Origin: Paenibacillus cellulositrophicus
GTDB taxonomy: Bacteria; Bacillota; Bacilli; Paenibacillales; Paenibacillaceae
Direction: 5' to 3'
DNA length: 64,000 bases
NCBI RefSeq assembly: GCF_009363095.1
Contig: NZ_CP045296.1
Coordinates: 186,001-250,000 of the forward strand
A model generated the notes under the pieces. It searched no databases and was not told where the DNA came from. It worked only from the letters and a program-made list of their open reading frames with translations. A program made the translations under genes and the position numbers. Positions 33,080 to 42,719 of this stretch are shown here, piece after piece; position 1 is the stretch's first letter; each line of letters opens with the position of its first letter.

Positions 33080-34066
33080 ATGAAACTCAAACTTAAAGGA
33101 TCACTGTTGCTCGCGCTGCTGATGAGCTTTACCGTATTGGCCAGCGCCTGCGGCGATAAAGCCGGCAATTCTAATACAACGGATTCGGGGGCAGCGGCAG
33201 GAGATAACAGCACCGCGGATACCAAGCAGGAACGTGTGCTGACGGACGCGCTTGGTCATGAAGTGAAAGTGCCTGCGAATCCGCAGCGGATCATCGCTTC
33301 CTATTTAGAGGACCACCTGCTGACGCTTGGCGTCAAACCGGTTGCCCAGTGGTCGACTGGCAAGGGTTCCGTGCAGTATTACCTGCAGGATCAGCTGAAC
33401 GGAATCCCGGAAATCTCTTACGACCTGCCCTATGAAGCCGTCATGAGCTTTACGCCGGATCTGATCATCCTGAGCAGTGCGGACATGGCGACGGACGACA
33501 AGTACGAGCAGTACTCTAAGATCGCTCCGACCTACGTCGTAGGTAAAGAGAAGAGCAACAATTGGCGCGAAGAACTGAAGGCGGTCGGCGAAGTTCTCGG
33601 TAAGAGCAAGGAAGCAGAGGAAGCCGTTCAAACTTATGATAAGAAAGCGGCGGACGCCAAGGAGCAGCTTCAGAAAACGGTCGGCACCCATACGGCAGCG
33701 GCACTTTGGGTGACGGGCAAAGACATCTACGTCTCAAGCGACCATCTGTCCAGCGGCTCGGTGCTGTATGATGACTTGGGACTCGCGAAGCCTAAGCTGG
33801 TAGAAGAACTGTCCAAAACCGGCACGGTGAGCTGGAACCAGGTTTCGCTGGAAAAATTCGCGCAAATGGACGCCGATTATCTGTTTATCGTCAACAGCCG
33901 CGGCGTATCGAAGGATGAGCTGCTGAAGGATCCGGTATGGGCCAACATCCCGGCCGTCAAGGAAGGCCATGTGTATGAGTTTGACGATCATTCCAGCTGG
34001 CTGTACTCGGGAACGATCGCCAATACGCAAATCATCGATGACGTGTTGTCCAACGTCGTCAAATAA
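33080..34066 (+). CDS. Iron-siderophore ABC substrate-binding lipoprotein
   Basis: A 328-residue FhuD/BtuF-like (class III) binding protein. The signal peptide ends in a lipobox (LASAC). The ligand domain begins at ERVLTDALGHEVKVPANPQR, and there is the usual long connecting helix (EEAVQTYDKKAADAKEQL). A Fur box covers its promoter, so it takes up an iron-siderophore complex when iron is scarce. No permease or ATPase gene follows, so it must work with subunits encoded elsewhere. ATG 33080 follows GGAGGGG. The siderophore is not known. Confidence 0.9.
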   Translation: MKLKLKGSLLLALLMSFTVLASACGDKAGNSNTTDSGAAAGDNSTADTKQERVLTDALGHEVKVPANPQRIIASYLEDHLLTLGVKPVAQWSTGKGSVQYYLQDQLNGIPEISYDLPYEAVMSFTPDLIILSSADMATDDKYEQYSKIAPTYVVGKEKSNNWREELKAVGEVLGKSKEAEEAVQTYDKKAADAKEQLQKTVGTHTAAALWVTGKDIYVSSDHLSSGSVLYDDLGLAKPKLVEELSKTGTVSWNQVSLEKFAQMDADYLFIVNSRGVSKDELLKDPVWANIPAVKEGHVYEFDDHSSWLYSGTIANTQIIDDVLSNVVK

Positions 34067-34109
34067 CTCAATGAAAACTTGTAACGCTCTACATTAGAAG
34101 CTAAGGTTT

Positions 34110-34154
34110 AAAAGCCTCGGTTCCGGCACCTTCTGTCGGATTCGGGGCTTTTTT
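34110..34154 (+). terminator. Intrinsic terminator after the iron binding-protein gene
   Basis: AAAAGCC (34110-34116) pairs with GGCTTTT (34146-34152). The stem continues through TCGGTTCCGGC against GTCGGATTCGG with a few G-U pairs and one mismatch. A T-run follows. Confidence 0.8.
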
Positions 34155-34180
34155 CTGTCTTCACCACCTGATGCCACCTG

Positions 34181-34241
34181 AAATTTAGAAACCTTAACTA
34201 AAATTTGAAGACTATTTTTCATAGGAACCGCCGCCTATAAT
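34181..34241 (+). promoter_or_regulatory. Activator-type promoter of the lpl-like operon
   Basis: TATAAT lies at 34236-34241, but the -35 position (34213-34218, TATTTT) is poor. Two similar AT-rich direct repeats, AAATTTAGAA (34181) and AAATTTGAAG (34201), lie directly upstream, 20 bp apart. This fits activation by the YesN-type regulator of the same locus. Confidence 0.5.
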
Positions 34242-34296
34242 TAGTACCTGAAAGGGCTTACATAAGAGATTTCAGAAACGGGGTGCTTTCCAGAAC

Positions 34297-35262
34297 ATGA
34301 ACGCAAGGGCCGGTATTGAAGCCGAGTGGGAACCTGCCGCCGAGAAGGCGAAAGAGAGGAAGCTGTGGCGGAAAATTGTGGGCCAGCGCTATCTGCAGAT
34401 TATGGCTCTGCTGGGCGTCGCCTGGATGATTGTTTTCAATTATATCCCGATGTACGGGGTCATCATTGCTTTTAAAGAGTTCGACATTATTCACTCGATC
34501 TCTTCGGCTCCGTGGGTCGGATTGGATCATTTCAAGGAATTCCTGGAGGACGACAGTCTCGGATACGTGATCAAAAATACGCTCGGGATGAGCCTCCTGA
34601 AGCTGGTGATCGGGTTTCCGCTGCCCATCCTGTTCGCACTCCTGCTGAACGAAATCCGTTCGATCGTGTTCAAAAAGTGGATTCAGACGATTTCCTACCT
34701 GCCTCACTTTTTGTCCTGGGTCATTCTGGGCGGCATCCTCGCCACTTGGCTGGCGGATGTGGGCATCGTCAACAAGGTGCTGATGGCGCTTCACCTGATC
34801 GATCAGCCGATTACATACTTGGCCGAGCCCAAATACTTCTGGTCCATCGTCGTCACTTCAGACATCTGGAAGGAGATCGGCTGGTCGGCGATCATTTACC
34901 TGGCGGCGATTTCGAGCGTGTCTCCGGAGCTGTACGAGGCGGCTACGATCGACGGGGCGGGCCGGATGCAAAAAATGTGGAACATTACGCTTCCTTCGAT
35001 CAAAGGCACGATTTCCATTTTGTTCATTCTGGCCGTCAGCGGCATCCTGAACTCCAACTTCGACCAGATTCTCGTGCTGCGCAACTCGCTGAACGAAACG
35101 TCAAGCAACGTCATAGACGTCTACGTATACAACGTTGGTCTGGCAGAGAGCCGGTACTCCTACGCGGCTGCGGTCGGACTGATCAAAAACGTGATCGCTC
35201 TCGCGCTGCTGCTTGGAGCCAACAGCATTACGAAACGGCTTAACAATACTTCCTTATTCTGA
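34297..35262 (+). CDS. LplB-type ABC transporter permease
   Basis: A 321-residue membrane permease of the LplB/YtcP-like oligosaccharide importer group. The N-terminus has a short charged tail, and then IMALLGVAWMIVFNYIPMYG starts the first helix. The EAA loop is LYEAATIDGAGRMQKMWNITLPS. The C-terminus is TKRLNNTSLF. Its ribosome site is weak (CGGGGTG at 34277-34283). It is the first of five genes: two permeases, a binding protein, a sensor kinase and a response regulator. No ATPase is encoded. The transported glycan is unknown. Confidence 0.9.
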   Translation: MNARAGIEAEWEPAAEKAKERKLWRKIVGQRYLQIMALLGVAWMIVFNYIPMYGVIIAFKEFDIIHSISSAPWVGLDHFKEFLEDDSLGYVIKNTLGMSLLKLVIGFPLPILFALLLNEIRSIVFKKWIQTISYLPHFLSWVILGGILATWLADVGIVNKVLMALHLIDQPITYLAEPKYFWSIVVTSDIWKEIGWSAIIYLAAISSVSPELYEAATIDGAGRMQKMWNITLPSIKGTISILFILAVSGILNSNFDQILVLRNSLNETSSNVIDVYVYNVGLAESRYSYAAAVGLIKNVIALALLLGANSITKRLNNTSLF

Positions 35263-35282
35263 TGGGACGGCGGTGACTCTTC

Positions 35283-36170
35283 GTGTATTCATTCAAACGC
35301 CAAAGCGCTTCGAGCGCGATCTTTGAAATATTCAACTCCGTGCTGATGCTGATCGTCTGCTTCGTCACGCTGTATCCGATCTGGTACGTCATCGTGAACG
35401 CATTTAATGACGGGGCGGACGCGATGCGGGGCGGCATTTACTGGTGGCCGCGGCAGTTCAGCCTGGACAGCTTCCAGGCCGTATTCCGCAGCGAGGGCAT
35501 TATGACCGCCATGGGGGTCACGGTGGCCAAGACGCTGATCGGTACCCCGGTTCACGTGTTTTTTACCGCGATGGTGGCGTATGCCTTTTCCAGAAGGGAG
35601 CTTGTGGGACGCAAGCTGTATATGTTCATCGGCACGGTGACGATGTTCTTCGGCGGGGGCCTCATTCCGTATTACCTGCTGATCCGGGATTTACATCTGC
35701 TGGACAATTTTCTGGTATATATCATACCTGCTGCATTCAGCTTCTTCGACCTGATCATCTTCCTGTCGTTTTTCCGGGAGATTCCCCCGGGATTGGAAGA
35801 AGCGGCGAAGATCGACGGGGCGAACGATTTTAAAATTTTCTACAAAGTCATCATTCCGGTATCCATGCCGGTGGTGGCGACAATCGCCCTCTTTCACGGG
35901 GTGTACCAATGGAACGATTACTTTACCGGGATGATCTTCATTAATGATACGAACCTGCAGCCGATCCAGACGTATTTGTACCGCGTCGTTGCGCAGTCAA
36001 GCTCCAACCAGATGCTGGCATCCATGCCAAGCGGCATGGCGGTGTCGGTGACGAGCCAATCGCTGAAGCTGGCTACCATGGTCGTTACCACCGCGCCGAT
36101 CGTCTTCGTGTACCCGTTCCTGCAAAAGTATTTTGTAAAAGGCTTCATGATCGGATCGATCAAGGAGTAA
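35283..36170 (+). CDS. LplC-type ABC transporter permease
   Basis: A 295-residue permease and partner of the preceding LplB-type subunit. GTG 35283 is used with GGCGGTG upstream. The EAA loop is LEEAAKIDGANDFKIFYKVI and the C-terminus VYPFLQKYFVKGFMIGSIKE is the family hallmark. The permease remnant at 19850-20083 aligns with this C-terminus. Six membrane helices are predicted. Confidence 0.92.
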   Translation: MYSFKRQSASSAIFEIFNSVLMLIVCFVTLYPIWYVIVNAFNDGADAMRGGIYWWPRQFSLDSFQAVFRSEGIMTAMGVTVAKTLIGTPVHVFFTAMVAYAFSRRELVGRKLYMFIGTVTMFFGGGLIPYYLLIRDLHLLDNFLVYIIPAAFSFFDLIIFLSFFREIPPGLEEAAKIDGANDFKIFYKVIIPVSMPVVATIALFHGVYQWNDYFTGMIFINDTNLQPIQTYLYRVVAQSSSNQMLASMPSGMAVSVTSQSLKLATMVVTTAPIVFVYPFLQKYFVKGFMIGSIKE

Positions 36171-36254
36171 CCGGGAATCCGGGTTTATCCATGGTTATCA
36201 GTCCCGCCTGGCGGGAGTGTTAATAGATTAACGAAAGAAAAGGGGTTAGAATCC

Positions 36255-37961
36255 ATGAGCAAATCGCGCAGACTCATGACTTCCATGATCGCTCTGACCG
36301 TCGTGTTCACGATGGCGCTGTCCCTTGCGGGCTGCTCCGGCGGCAAGAGCGAGACAAACGGCGGCAGCACTGCCGCGACAAGCGGAAGCACGGATGCAAA
36401 GAACACGTCGTCCACGGGCGGCGGGGAAGCCAAACCGAATCCGGATGAGCCGGGCTGGAAGTCGGACAACGCACCAATCACGTTTGATTGGTACATGAAC
36501 TTTTCGTGGTTCAATAAAAAATGGGGCGGCGACGCGACTGCCGAATATGTCACCAAGAAGACGGGCGTCAGCATCAACTTTATCGTTCCGGCGGGTAATG
36601 AGAACGAGAAGCTGAACACCATGATCGCCTCCGGCAAGCTGCCTGATTTCATCACGCTCGGCTGGAGCGAGGAAGCCGTCAAGAAGATGATCGAGGGCAA
36701 GCTCGTGCTTCCGCTGAACGAGTTAGCCGATCAATACGATCCTTACTTCTTCAAAGTAGCCGACCCTGCTAAACTGGGATGGTACACGCAGCCGGACGGC
36801 AACATCTATGGTTATCCGAACGCATCGTCCTCTCCTGAAGATTACAAAAAGTACGGCTCGAACTTCACGTCAAACCAAACGTTCGAGGTTCGCAAGGACA
36901 TGTATGAAGCCATCGGCAGCCCGGATATGAGCACGCCGGAAGGGTTTCTGAACGCGCTCAAGCTGGCGAAGGAGAAGTTCCCGGAAGTGAACGGCCAGCC
37001 GCTCATTCCGCTCGGGCTGCATGAATTCAGCGAGACCGGCAACTATTCGCTCGAAGGCTATCTCCAGAACTTCCTGGCGATCCCGCAGCAGAAGGACGGC
37101 AAGCTGTACGACCGACGCCTGGATCCCGAATACATCTCATGGCTGAAGACGTTCCGCAAAGCCAACGAAATGGGACTGCTCTCGAAGGACATCTTCATCG
37201 ACAAACGTCCGCAAATGGAGGAAAAAATCGCGCAGGGCCGCTACTTCGCGATGCTGTACCAGCGCTCCGACTTTGATGCGCAGAACATGTCGCTGTACCA
37301 GAAGGACCCGAATTCTGCGTACATCGCGATCAACGGTCCGGCCAACTCCAAGAAGGACGCGCCGACCCTTTCCGGTCCTGGCATCTCCGGCTGGACGCTG
37401 ACCCTGATCTCCAAGGACGTGAAGGACAAGAAGCGGGCGATCGAGTTCTTGACCTACCTGATCAGCGAGGAAGGCAATAAGGACATGTTCCTCGGCGAAA
37501 AAGGCGTCACCTACGACAACATCGACGGCAAAGACCAGTTCCTGCCGGATGTCGTGAAGCTCTTGAACACGGACCGCACCGCGTTTGACCAGAAATACGG
37601 CGCGTCGTACACCTACTGGATGCTGATGGATACGAACATGAACCTGCAGTGGGCACCGCCGGGCGTCGATCCGCAGAAACAGATGGCGGACTGGACGAAG
37701 GGCAAATCGATCAGCATGTCCGAATTCGACAATCTGGATCCGCCGAGCACTTCCGAAGAGGGGGTTGCCGGCAGCAAAAACGCACGGAATTGGGGCAAAC
37801 TGCTGCCGAAACTACTGCTGGCCAAATCGGATGCCGACTTCGACAACATGTGGAACAGCTACATCGAAGACCGCAACAAGAACAAACAGGACAAAATTGA
37901 CGCATACCGTCAAAAGGCATACGAAGAAAACGTCAAAAAACTGGAAGCGCTCAACAAATAA
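36255..37961 (+). CDS. LplA-type extracellular solute-binding lipoprotein
   Basis: A 568-residue binding protein of the large LplA class for oligo- or polysaccharides. The signal peptide ends in the lipobox LSLAGC, followed by a flexible Ser/Thr/Gly linker. The fold contains NKKWGGDATAEYVTKKTG near residue 90 and a GWTLTLISKDVKDKKRAIEF segment. It delivers sugar to the LplB/LplC-type permeases immediately upstream. The ligand cannot be read from sequence; other members bind pectin-, xylan- or mannan-derived fragments. Confidence 0.9.
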   Translation: MSKSRRLMTSMIALTVVFTMALSLAGCSGGKSETNGGSTAATSGSTDAKNTSSTGGGEAKPNPDEPGWKSDNAPITFDWYMNFSWFNKKWGGDATAEYVTKKTGVSINFIVPAGNENEKLNTMIASGKLPDFITLGWSEEAVKKMIEGKLVLPLNELADQYDPYFFKVADPAKLGWYTQPDGNIYGYPNASSSPEDYKKYGSNFTSNQTFEVRKDMYEAIGSPDMSTPEGFLNALKLAKEKFPEVNGQPLIPLGLHEFSETGNYSLEGYLQNFLAIPQQKDGKLYDRRLDPEYISWLKTFRKANEMGLLSKDIFIDKRPQMEEKIAQGRYFAMLYQRSDFDAQNMSLYQKDPNSAYIAINGPANSKKDAPTLSGPGISGWTLTLISKDVKDKKRAIEFLTYLISEEGNKDMFLGEKGVTYDNIDGKDQFLPDVVKLLNTDRTAFDQKYGASYTYWMLMDTNMNLQWAPPGVDPQKQMADWTKGKSISMSEFDNLDPPSTSEEGVAGSKNARNWGKLLPKLLLAKSDADFDNMWNSYIEDRNKNKQDKIDAYRQKAYEENVKKLEALNK

Positions 37962-37975
37962 GCGCCTTCTGACAC

Positions 37976-38018
37976 AAGCCTGGAATCCGCGATTTTTTGC
38001 TCGCGGATTTTCAGGCTT
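37976..38018. terminator. Hairpin between the binding protein and sensor kinase genes
   Basis: AAGCCTG with AATCCGCG (37976-37991) pairs with CGCGGATT and CAGGCTT (to 38018). The T-run is missing after it, so it may be a processing site or partial attenuator that lowers expression of the signalling genes relative to the binding protein. Confidence 0.6.
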
Positions 38019-38052
38019 ATTACCATAATTGGGCTGGGTGGTGCTTGCGACA

Positions 38053-39957
38053 ATGATCGAACTTTCCCGGAATCGAATGGCCAGGCTGTCGACCGCCATC
38101 GGCCGGATGCCGATTCAATTGAAGCTGATCCTATCGTTTATCTGTATTATTCTGATCCCGATCACCCTGGTTTCCTGGTATTTATTCAACGGGGTATACC
38201 TGAATACGATCAAAGATTTGACCAAGAAAAACCAATATATTCTGGAGATCGAGAAAACGAACGTGGCCAACAACATGCAGGTGATGGAACGGACGGCCCA
38301 GCTGGCCATCTCCAACAGCGAGATCAATGAGTATCTGCAGAGCCGGGAGGAGCTGGATACGGCCGATTTGATCGATTTTAAGATGAAGACGTTCTCCAGC
38401 TTTCAGTACTATCTGTTTAACAATCCAAACATCGCCAACATCCGGCTGTATTCGGAAAACCCGAACGTGAGGGAGTTTTGGCCGGTTATTTTCAAAGAAT
38501 CCCGAATCAAGAACAAGCCTTGGTACCAGACGGTTCTTCGGCGCAACGGACTGGTCTGGTGGGAGATCAGCGCGACGAATAAGGACGTGATCAAGAACAG
38601 CACGGTGGCCAGCGACCAGGTCGGCGATTTTGTCACGCTGCTGCGCGAGATCAAATATCCGAACGATAAGCATAACGGGATCCTGGAGGTGACGATGGAG
38701 CTGAACAACTTTTTCATGAAAACCTTCAGCAGCGTACAGGATACAAGCTCGCAAATGATCGTGGTGAACCGGGAGGGCAAGGCGTTTACCAACCCGTCCC
38801 TGAGCCTGATGCAAACGCTCCCCGTCGAAACGATCATGGCCGAGTTCGCCAAGCACGGCAAGAAGACCGATCACGAGTTTACCTTTACCTATAACGGGAC
38901 GCCATATTTGTGCATTCCGAGCGATATGGAGCCGCTGGACAGCTATCTGTTCAACGTCGTTTCGCTAAAAAGCGCTTTGTCGGACGTCAGCAAACGGCGG
39001 AATACGATTATCATTGCCACGATTATTCTGATCGCACTGCTGTCGGCCACGTCCTATATCCTGCATTCCTTGATTTTGAAAAAACTGAACATTTTGCGCG
39101 ATTCGATGAAAAAAGTACGCAAAGGCGACTTTAATTTCGAAATTGACATTACGAGCATGGATGAGATCGGGGAATTGGCCCATCATTTCCGCCAGATGCT
39201 CAAACGAATGAATGAGCTGATCGTCGAGGCGGTGAACCGCCAGGCGGCAACCAAAGAAGCGGAGCTGAAGTCGCTCAAAAACCAGATCGACTCCCATTTT
39301 CTGTACAATACTCTCGAAAACTTAAAGATGCTTGCCGAAATTGAGGGCCAATTCACGATTTCCGATGCGCTCACTTCACTCGGACGTATGATGCGCTACA
39401 ACCTGCAGTGGACCAGCAACCATGTGCGGCTGAGGGATGAACTGGAGCATATCCAAAACTACATCGCCATCATGAACATACGCTACGACAACAATCTGGT
39501 GCTGAACATCAACGTTCCGCCGGTCCATATGGAACAGGAAGTGCTGAAGATGTCGCTCCAGCCCATCGTCGAAAACGCCGTTAAGCATGGGATGGGTTCC
39601 CGTTCCGAGGGCGAAAAGCTGGAAATCGCTATACATGCTTATGTATCTGGGGACAGCATCATTATCGAGGTTTGTGACAATGGCGACGGGATTCCCGAAT
39701 CCAAACTGAAGAAGATCAACCTGATGATCCGGCTGGAAGATGCGGAATATCAGCAAATGCGGAAAGAGCTGAACGACGGGGAAAGCAGCGGCATCGGACT
39801 GCGAAATGTCGATCAGCGTATCGTCATGTTTTACGGGAAGTCGCACGGGATCCGGGTGGAGAGCACCGAAGGAAGTTTTACGCGAGTCACGATGACGCTG
39901 CCTTATCTAATTCTAGCGGGAGGTGTGCCTGCCCATGTGCAATCTGCTAATCGTTGA
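38053..39957 (+). CDS. YesM-type sensor histidine kinase
   Basis: A 634-residue membrane sensor kinase. Two membrane helices (about 25-45 and 315-340) flank a large extracellular Cache-like sensor region. HAMP follows (about 340-395). The His_kinase domain has the phosphoacceptor in IDSHFLYNTLENLK, and the HATPase domain contains EVCDNGDGIP and GIGLRNVDQR. This layout is that of YesM/LytS-like carbohydrate sensors. It lies directly behind an LplA-type binding protein and overlaps the YesN-type regulator gene by 23 bases. The sugar signal is unknown. Confidence 0.92.
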   Translation: MIELSRNRMARLSTAIGRMPIQLKLILSFICIILIPITLVSWYLFNGVYLNTIKDLTKKNQYILEIEKTNVANNMQVMERTAQLAISNSEINEYLQSREELDTADLIDFKMKTFSSFQYYLFNNPNIANIRLYSENPNVREFWPVIFKESRIKNKPWYQTVLRRNGLVWWEISATNKDVIKNSTVASDQVGDFVTLLREIKYPNDKHNGILEVTMELNNFFMKTFSSVQDTSSQMIVVNREGKAFTNPSLSLMQTLPVETIMAEFAKHGKKTDHEFTFTYNGTPYLCIPSDMEPLDSYLFNVVSLKSALSDVSKRRNTIIIATIILIALLSATSYILHSLILKKLNILRDSMKKVRKGDFNFEIDITSMDEIGELAHHFRQMLKRMNELIVEAVNRQAATKEAELKSLKNQIDSHFLYNTLENLKMLAEIEGQFTISDALTSLGRMMRYNLQWTSNHVRLRDELEHIQNYIAIMNIRYDNNLVLNINVPPVHMEQEVLKMSLQPIVENAVKHGMGSRSEGEKLEIAIHAYVSGDSIIIEVCDNGDGIPESKLKKINLMIRLEDAEYQQMRKELNDGESSGIGLRNVDQRIVMFYGKSHGIRVESTEGSFTRVTMTLPYLILAGGVPAHVQSANR

Positions 39958-41494
39958 TGATGAGAAAAATATCCGGGATGGCCTGAAAGCGATGATTCGC
40001 CGCGAATTCGGCGACGTCTACGCACTGTACTTTGCCGCGAATGGGGAGCAGGCGCTTCAAGTCATGGACGAGACGGAAATGGACTTGGTCATTACCGACA
40101 TCCGCATGCCGGTGATGGACGGAATCGAGCTCATTAACCGTATACAGGATCTGGAGGCGCGGCCGGATCTGGTTATTCTAAGCGGCCATGACGACTTCCA
40201 GTATGCCAAAGCGGCGATCCGCTGCAATGTGAAGGAATACTTGCTGAAGCCGATCGTGCGAGATGAGCTGTTCCGGACGCTGCGGCGTCTTGACGAAGAG
40301 CGCATCCGCAAGGGGGAAATCGCCGATCAGCTGCGCGGAACGAAGGCGCTGAAGGAAAATTATGCGGTGAGCCGGCTGCAGTATTTGTTTTTGCAGGAAG
40401 GCATGGACGAGCACGCCATTCGGGATGTGGTCCTTCAGGCGGGACTGGATTGGCTGGATGCGGGCGGATACGCCGCGCTGGTCCTCGTCCCGGAACGCTA
40501 CCGGGAAGCCGGCTGGGACGAATTCACCACTTATGTTGACCAGATGATCGGCTGGCTGCCGGGTGAACGTTATATCCGTTTTTATGACAAAGACGGCAAA
40601 CTCGTGTTGTTTACCGACACCGCTGCTCCGTTCAACCGGCTGGGAGAGGAAATCATCCGCCAGTCGTCCAGCGCCATCCGGGCCGGCATCAGCGAACGGA
40701 TAGCGGGTGCAGGGGAGGTGAAGAAAGCTTACCAGCAGGCGGGCCGTGCGTTGAAGTACTTTTTGTTCCAAAACATGCCTGGACTCATTCGGAGCACTGA
40801 ACTGTCCGGCAAACGGACGGATTACCGCATCCCGGTGGAAGACATCCGGAAGACGGCCAACCTGCTCGGATTGGATCGGGATGCCGAGCTGAGCCGGCTG
40901 CTGCAGCATATTTTCGATATCCGGACGATTCTTCAATATGATATTGGGTATCTGGAAGGGATCAGCCATGCTTTTAACGAGCATGTATTCGACCAGGTGT
41001 TTCAAACCTATGGCGAGGAATCCGTCGACATTTTAAAACTCCACAAGCAGGTGGGGAATCTGTACAACTTCAATCATTTTCATGATTATTTTCATAGTCT
41101 GGAGAGCCTGCTCTTCCTGCTGAGCGATTATGTGAAACGGATGCGGTCGATGCATTTTGACCAGAGCGAGATTCAGCGGGCCATCGTCTATATCGAGGAG
41201 CATTTTCATGAAAACTTGAATATGGCCGTCGTTTCCAATCATGTCTCATTGAATTATTCGTATTTCAGCCAAGCTTTCAAGGAGTATACGGGGGAGACGT
41301 TCGTGAGCTACTTGCGGAAGCTGCGGATCCGTAAGGCCAAGGAGCTGCTCGGCAGCACGGACCTGAAAGTGTACGAAATCAGCGAGCGGGCCGGGTTCGA
41401 GAACGTGAAGCATTTTACCAAGGTCTTTAAGGAAATGGAGGGCGTTGCGCCGCTCGAATACCGCTCACAGCAGGAGGCGTTAGGGCGGAGGTGA
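39935..41494 (+). CDS. YesN-type response regulator with AraC DNA-binding domain
   Basis: A 519-residue response regulator. The receiver domain (1-125) has the acidic pocket at Asp8-Asp9, the phosphorylated Asp55 in VITDIRMP, and a conserved Lys in EYLLKPI. A linker of about 280 residues follows, then the double helix-turn-helix AraC domain (about 410-515; SLNYSYFSQAFKEYTGE and VYEISERAGFENVKHFTKVF). ATG 39935 is chosen since GGGAGGTG is nine bases upstream. Overlap with the kinase gene implies coupled translation. It probably activates the lpl-like promoter near 34200. Confidence 0.93.
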   Translation: MCNLLIVDDEKNIRDGLKAMIRREFGDVYALYFAANGEQALQVMDETEMDLVITDIRMPVMDGIELINRIQDLEARPDLVILSGHDDFQYAKAAIRCNVKEYLLKPIVRDELFRTLRRLDEERIRKGEIADQLRGTKALKENYAVSRLQYLFLQEGMDEHAIRDVVLQAGLDWLDAGGYAALVLVPERYREAGWDEFTTYVDQMIGWLPGERYIRFYDKDGKLVLFTDTAAPFNRLGEEIIRQSSSAIRAGISERIAGAGEVKKAYQQAGRALKYFLFQNMPGLIRSTELSGKRTDYRIPVEDIRKTANLLGLDRDAELSRLLQHIFDIRTILQYDIGYLEGISHAFNEHVFDQVFQTYGEESVDILKLHKQVGNLYNFNHFHDYFHSLESLLFLLSDYVKRMRSMHFDQSEIQRAIVYIEEHFHENLNMAVVSNHVSLNYSYFSQAFKEYTGETFVSYLRKLRIRKAKELLGSTDLKVYEISERAGFENVKHFTKVFKEMEGVAPLEYRSQQEALGRR

Positions 41495-41647
41495 ACAAAA
41501 GGCCGGTTAGACGGCTCTTGGCTTTCTTTTATGTGTTGGTTTGATAACCGGGTACGAAGCGAATAAAAAAGGTAACGGGCAGCAGGGAAATTAGATGATG
41601 TCGGCGAACATATATTCCTATCATGATTATCTTTAGGAGGAGTGTGT

Positions 41648-42577
41648 GTGAATCTGGACAGCGTTCCTAACCAAGCAGTATTTGAGCCATTGGATGAAGT
41701 CGTCCGAAAGGCACGCACCGAATACGGTGCATCAGCTTCATCCATTCTGGTCATACATAACGACAGGATCGTCTATGAGCAATATCATGGATTTCATCAT
41801 CATAAAGGAGGAGCGGTTCCCGTTACGAAGTCCTCCATGTTCAACATTTACTCCACCCGAAAAACGTATATCTCCTCTGCAATGGCTATGGCTTCTCTGG
41901 ACTACGGAGTGCCGATCTCCACCCCGGTTGCAGAAGTGTTGAGCGATTACCCCGGTGAAGATTTGGGGCAGCTGACATTATGCGATTTGGCGACTGCTTC
42001 CGGCCCTAAATTTTTTCATGATATGCAATGGGAAAGGGAAGGGATTCAAGGGCAGGTAGTGAGAGCATTGTCAGGGAAGTCTATTGCGGCGTTTCTGGAG
42101 GAGCGCGTTTTAAAGCCGCTCAGCTGCAAGGAAACCATATGGGCTACCGCGCCAACGGCCAGTCTTGTCTGCGACTATGCAACGAATCCAGCCTATGCTA
42201 CGGTTCGTCTGGAATCCCATGAAGGGCATGAAAGAAACATGTATACGAGCTCCAGGGATTTGGCCAAGTGGGGGTACCTGCATTTGAAACGGGGAAGCGC
42301 GGGAGGTCGTCAGCTGATTCCGTCAGCATTTTATCGTCTCAGCGACGAGTTGAAAGCGATGAATCCGGATCGCCGTATACTGGGGTGGTATCATCGCTCG
42401 GATTGGTTCTACGCTACCGGAGCGGCAGGATGCCATGTGGTTGTCTACCCGGAGCATCAGGCCGTGGGTGTCAGAATGCTCAATAAGTATACGAGCCGAT
42501 ATGAAGAAGACCAGACTCTTTTCAATAACACCCTTCTGCATTGTCTGCAGCAAGCTGTGACGACAAGCATCCTGTAG
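41648..42577 (+). CDS. Serine hydrolase, class C beta-lactamase-like
   Basis: A 309-residue protein of the beta-lactamase/esterase (Pfam Beta-lactamase) fold. The nucleophile motif SxxK is STRK in NIYSTRKTYISSAMA, near residue 75. The protein shows IVYEQYHGF before it and the family-typical RDLAKWGYLHLKRGSAGG near residue 210. No signal peptide is seen, so the protein is probably cytosolic and more likely an esterase or peptidase than a drug-resistance enzyme. GTG 41648 follows AGGAGGAG at six bases. It is monocistronic with a terminator. Confidence 0.82.
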   Translation: MNLDSVPNQAVFEPLDEVVRKARTEYGASASSILVIHNDRIVYEQYHGFHHHKGGAVPVTKSSMFNIYSTRKTYISSAMAMASLDYGVPISTPVAEVLSDYPGEDLGQLTLCDLATASGPKFFHDMQWEREGIQGQVVRALSGKSIAAFLEERVLKPLSCKETIWATAPTASLVCDYATNPAYATVRLESHEGHERNMYTSSRDLAKWGYLHLKRGSAGGRQLIPSAFYRLSDELKAMNPDRRILGWYHRSDWFYATGAAGCHVVVYPEHQAVGVRMLNKYTSRYEEDQTLFNNTLLHCLQQAVTTSIL

Positions 42578-42635
42578 CAGAAGGCCATTGCCCTTCAGAG
42601 GCGTGAAATCCGCTGAAAGCCAATAAATCAAGCGT

Positions 42636-42662
42636 AAAAGGCTGCCGTGAGGCAGCCTTTTA
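42636..42662 (+). terminator. Terminator after the serine hydrolase
   Basis: AAAAGGCTGCC (42636-42646) pairs with GGCAGCCTTTT (42651-42661). The stem has flanking A and T residues, so it may act on both strands and also serve the convergent membrane protein gene. Confidence 0.85.
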
Positions 42663-42719
42663 CCGTTACTGGACGAGCAATGAGGAAGTGGTACGAGCAT
42701 GAAAACCAGAATCTAGGGA

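Noticed and set aside
41497-41530. Possible terminator after the YesN-type gene
   Set aside because: AAAAGGCC and GGCTTTC pair only with a bulge and a 15-base loop; the support is too weak for a feature.
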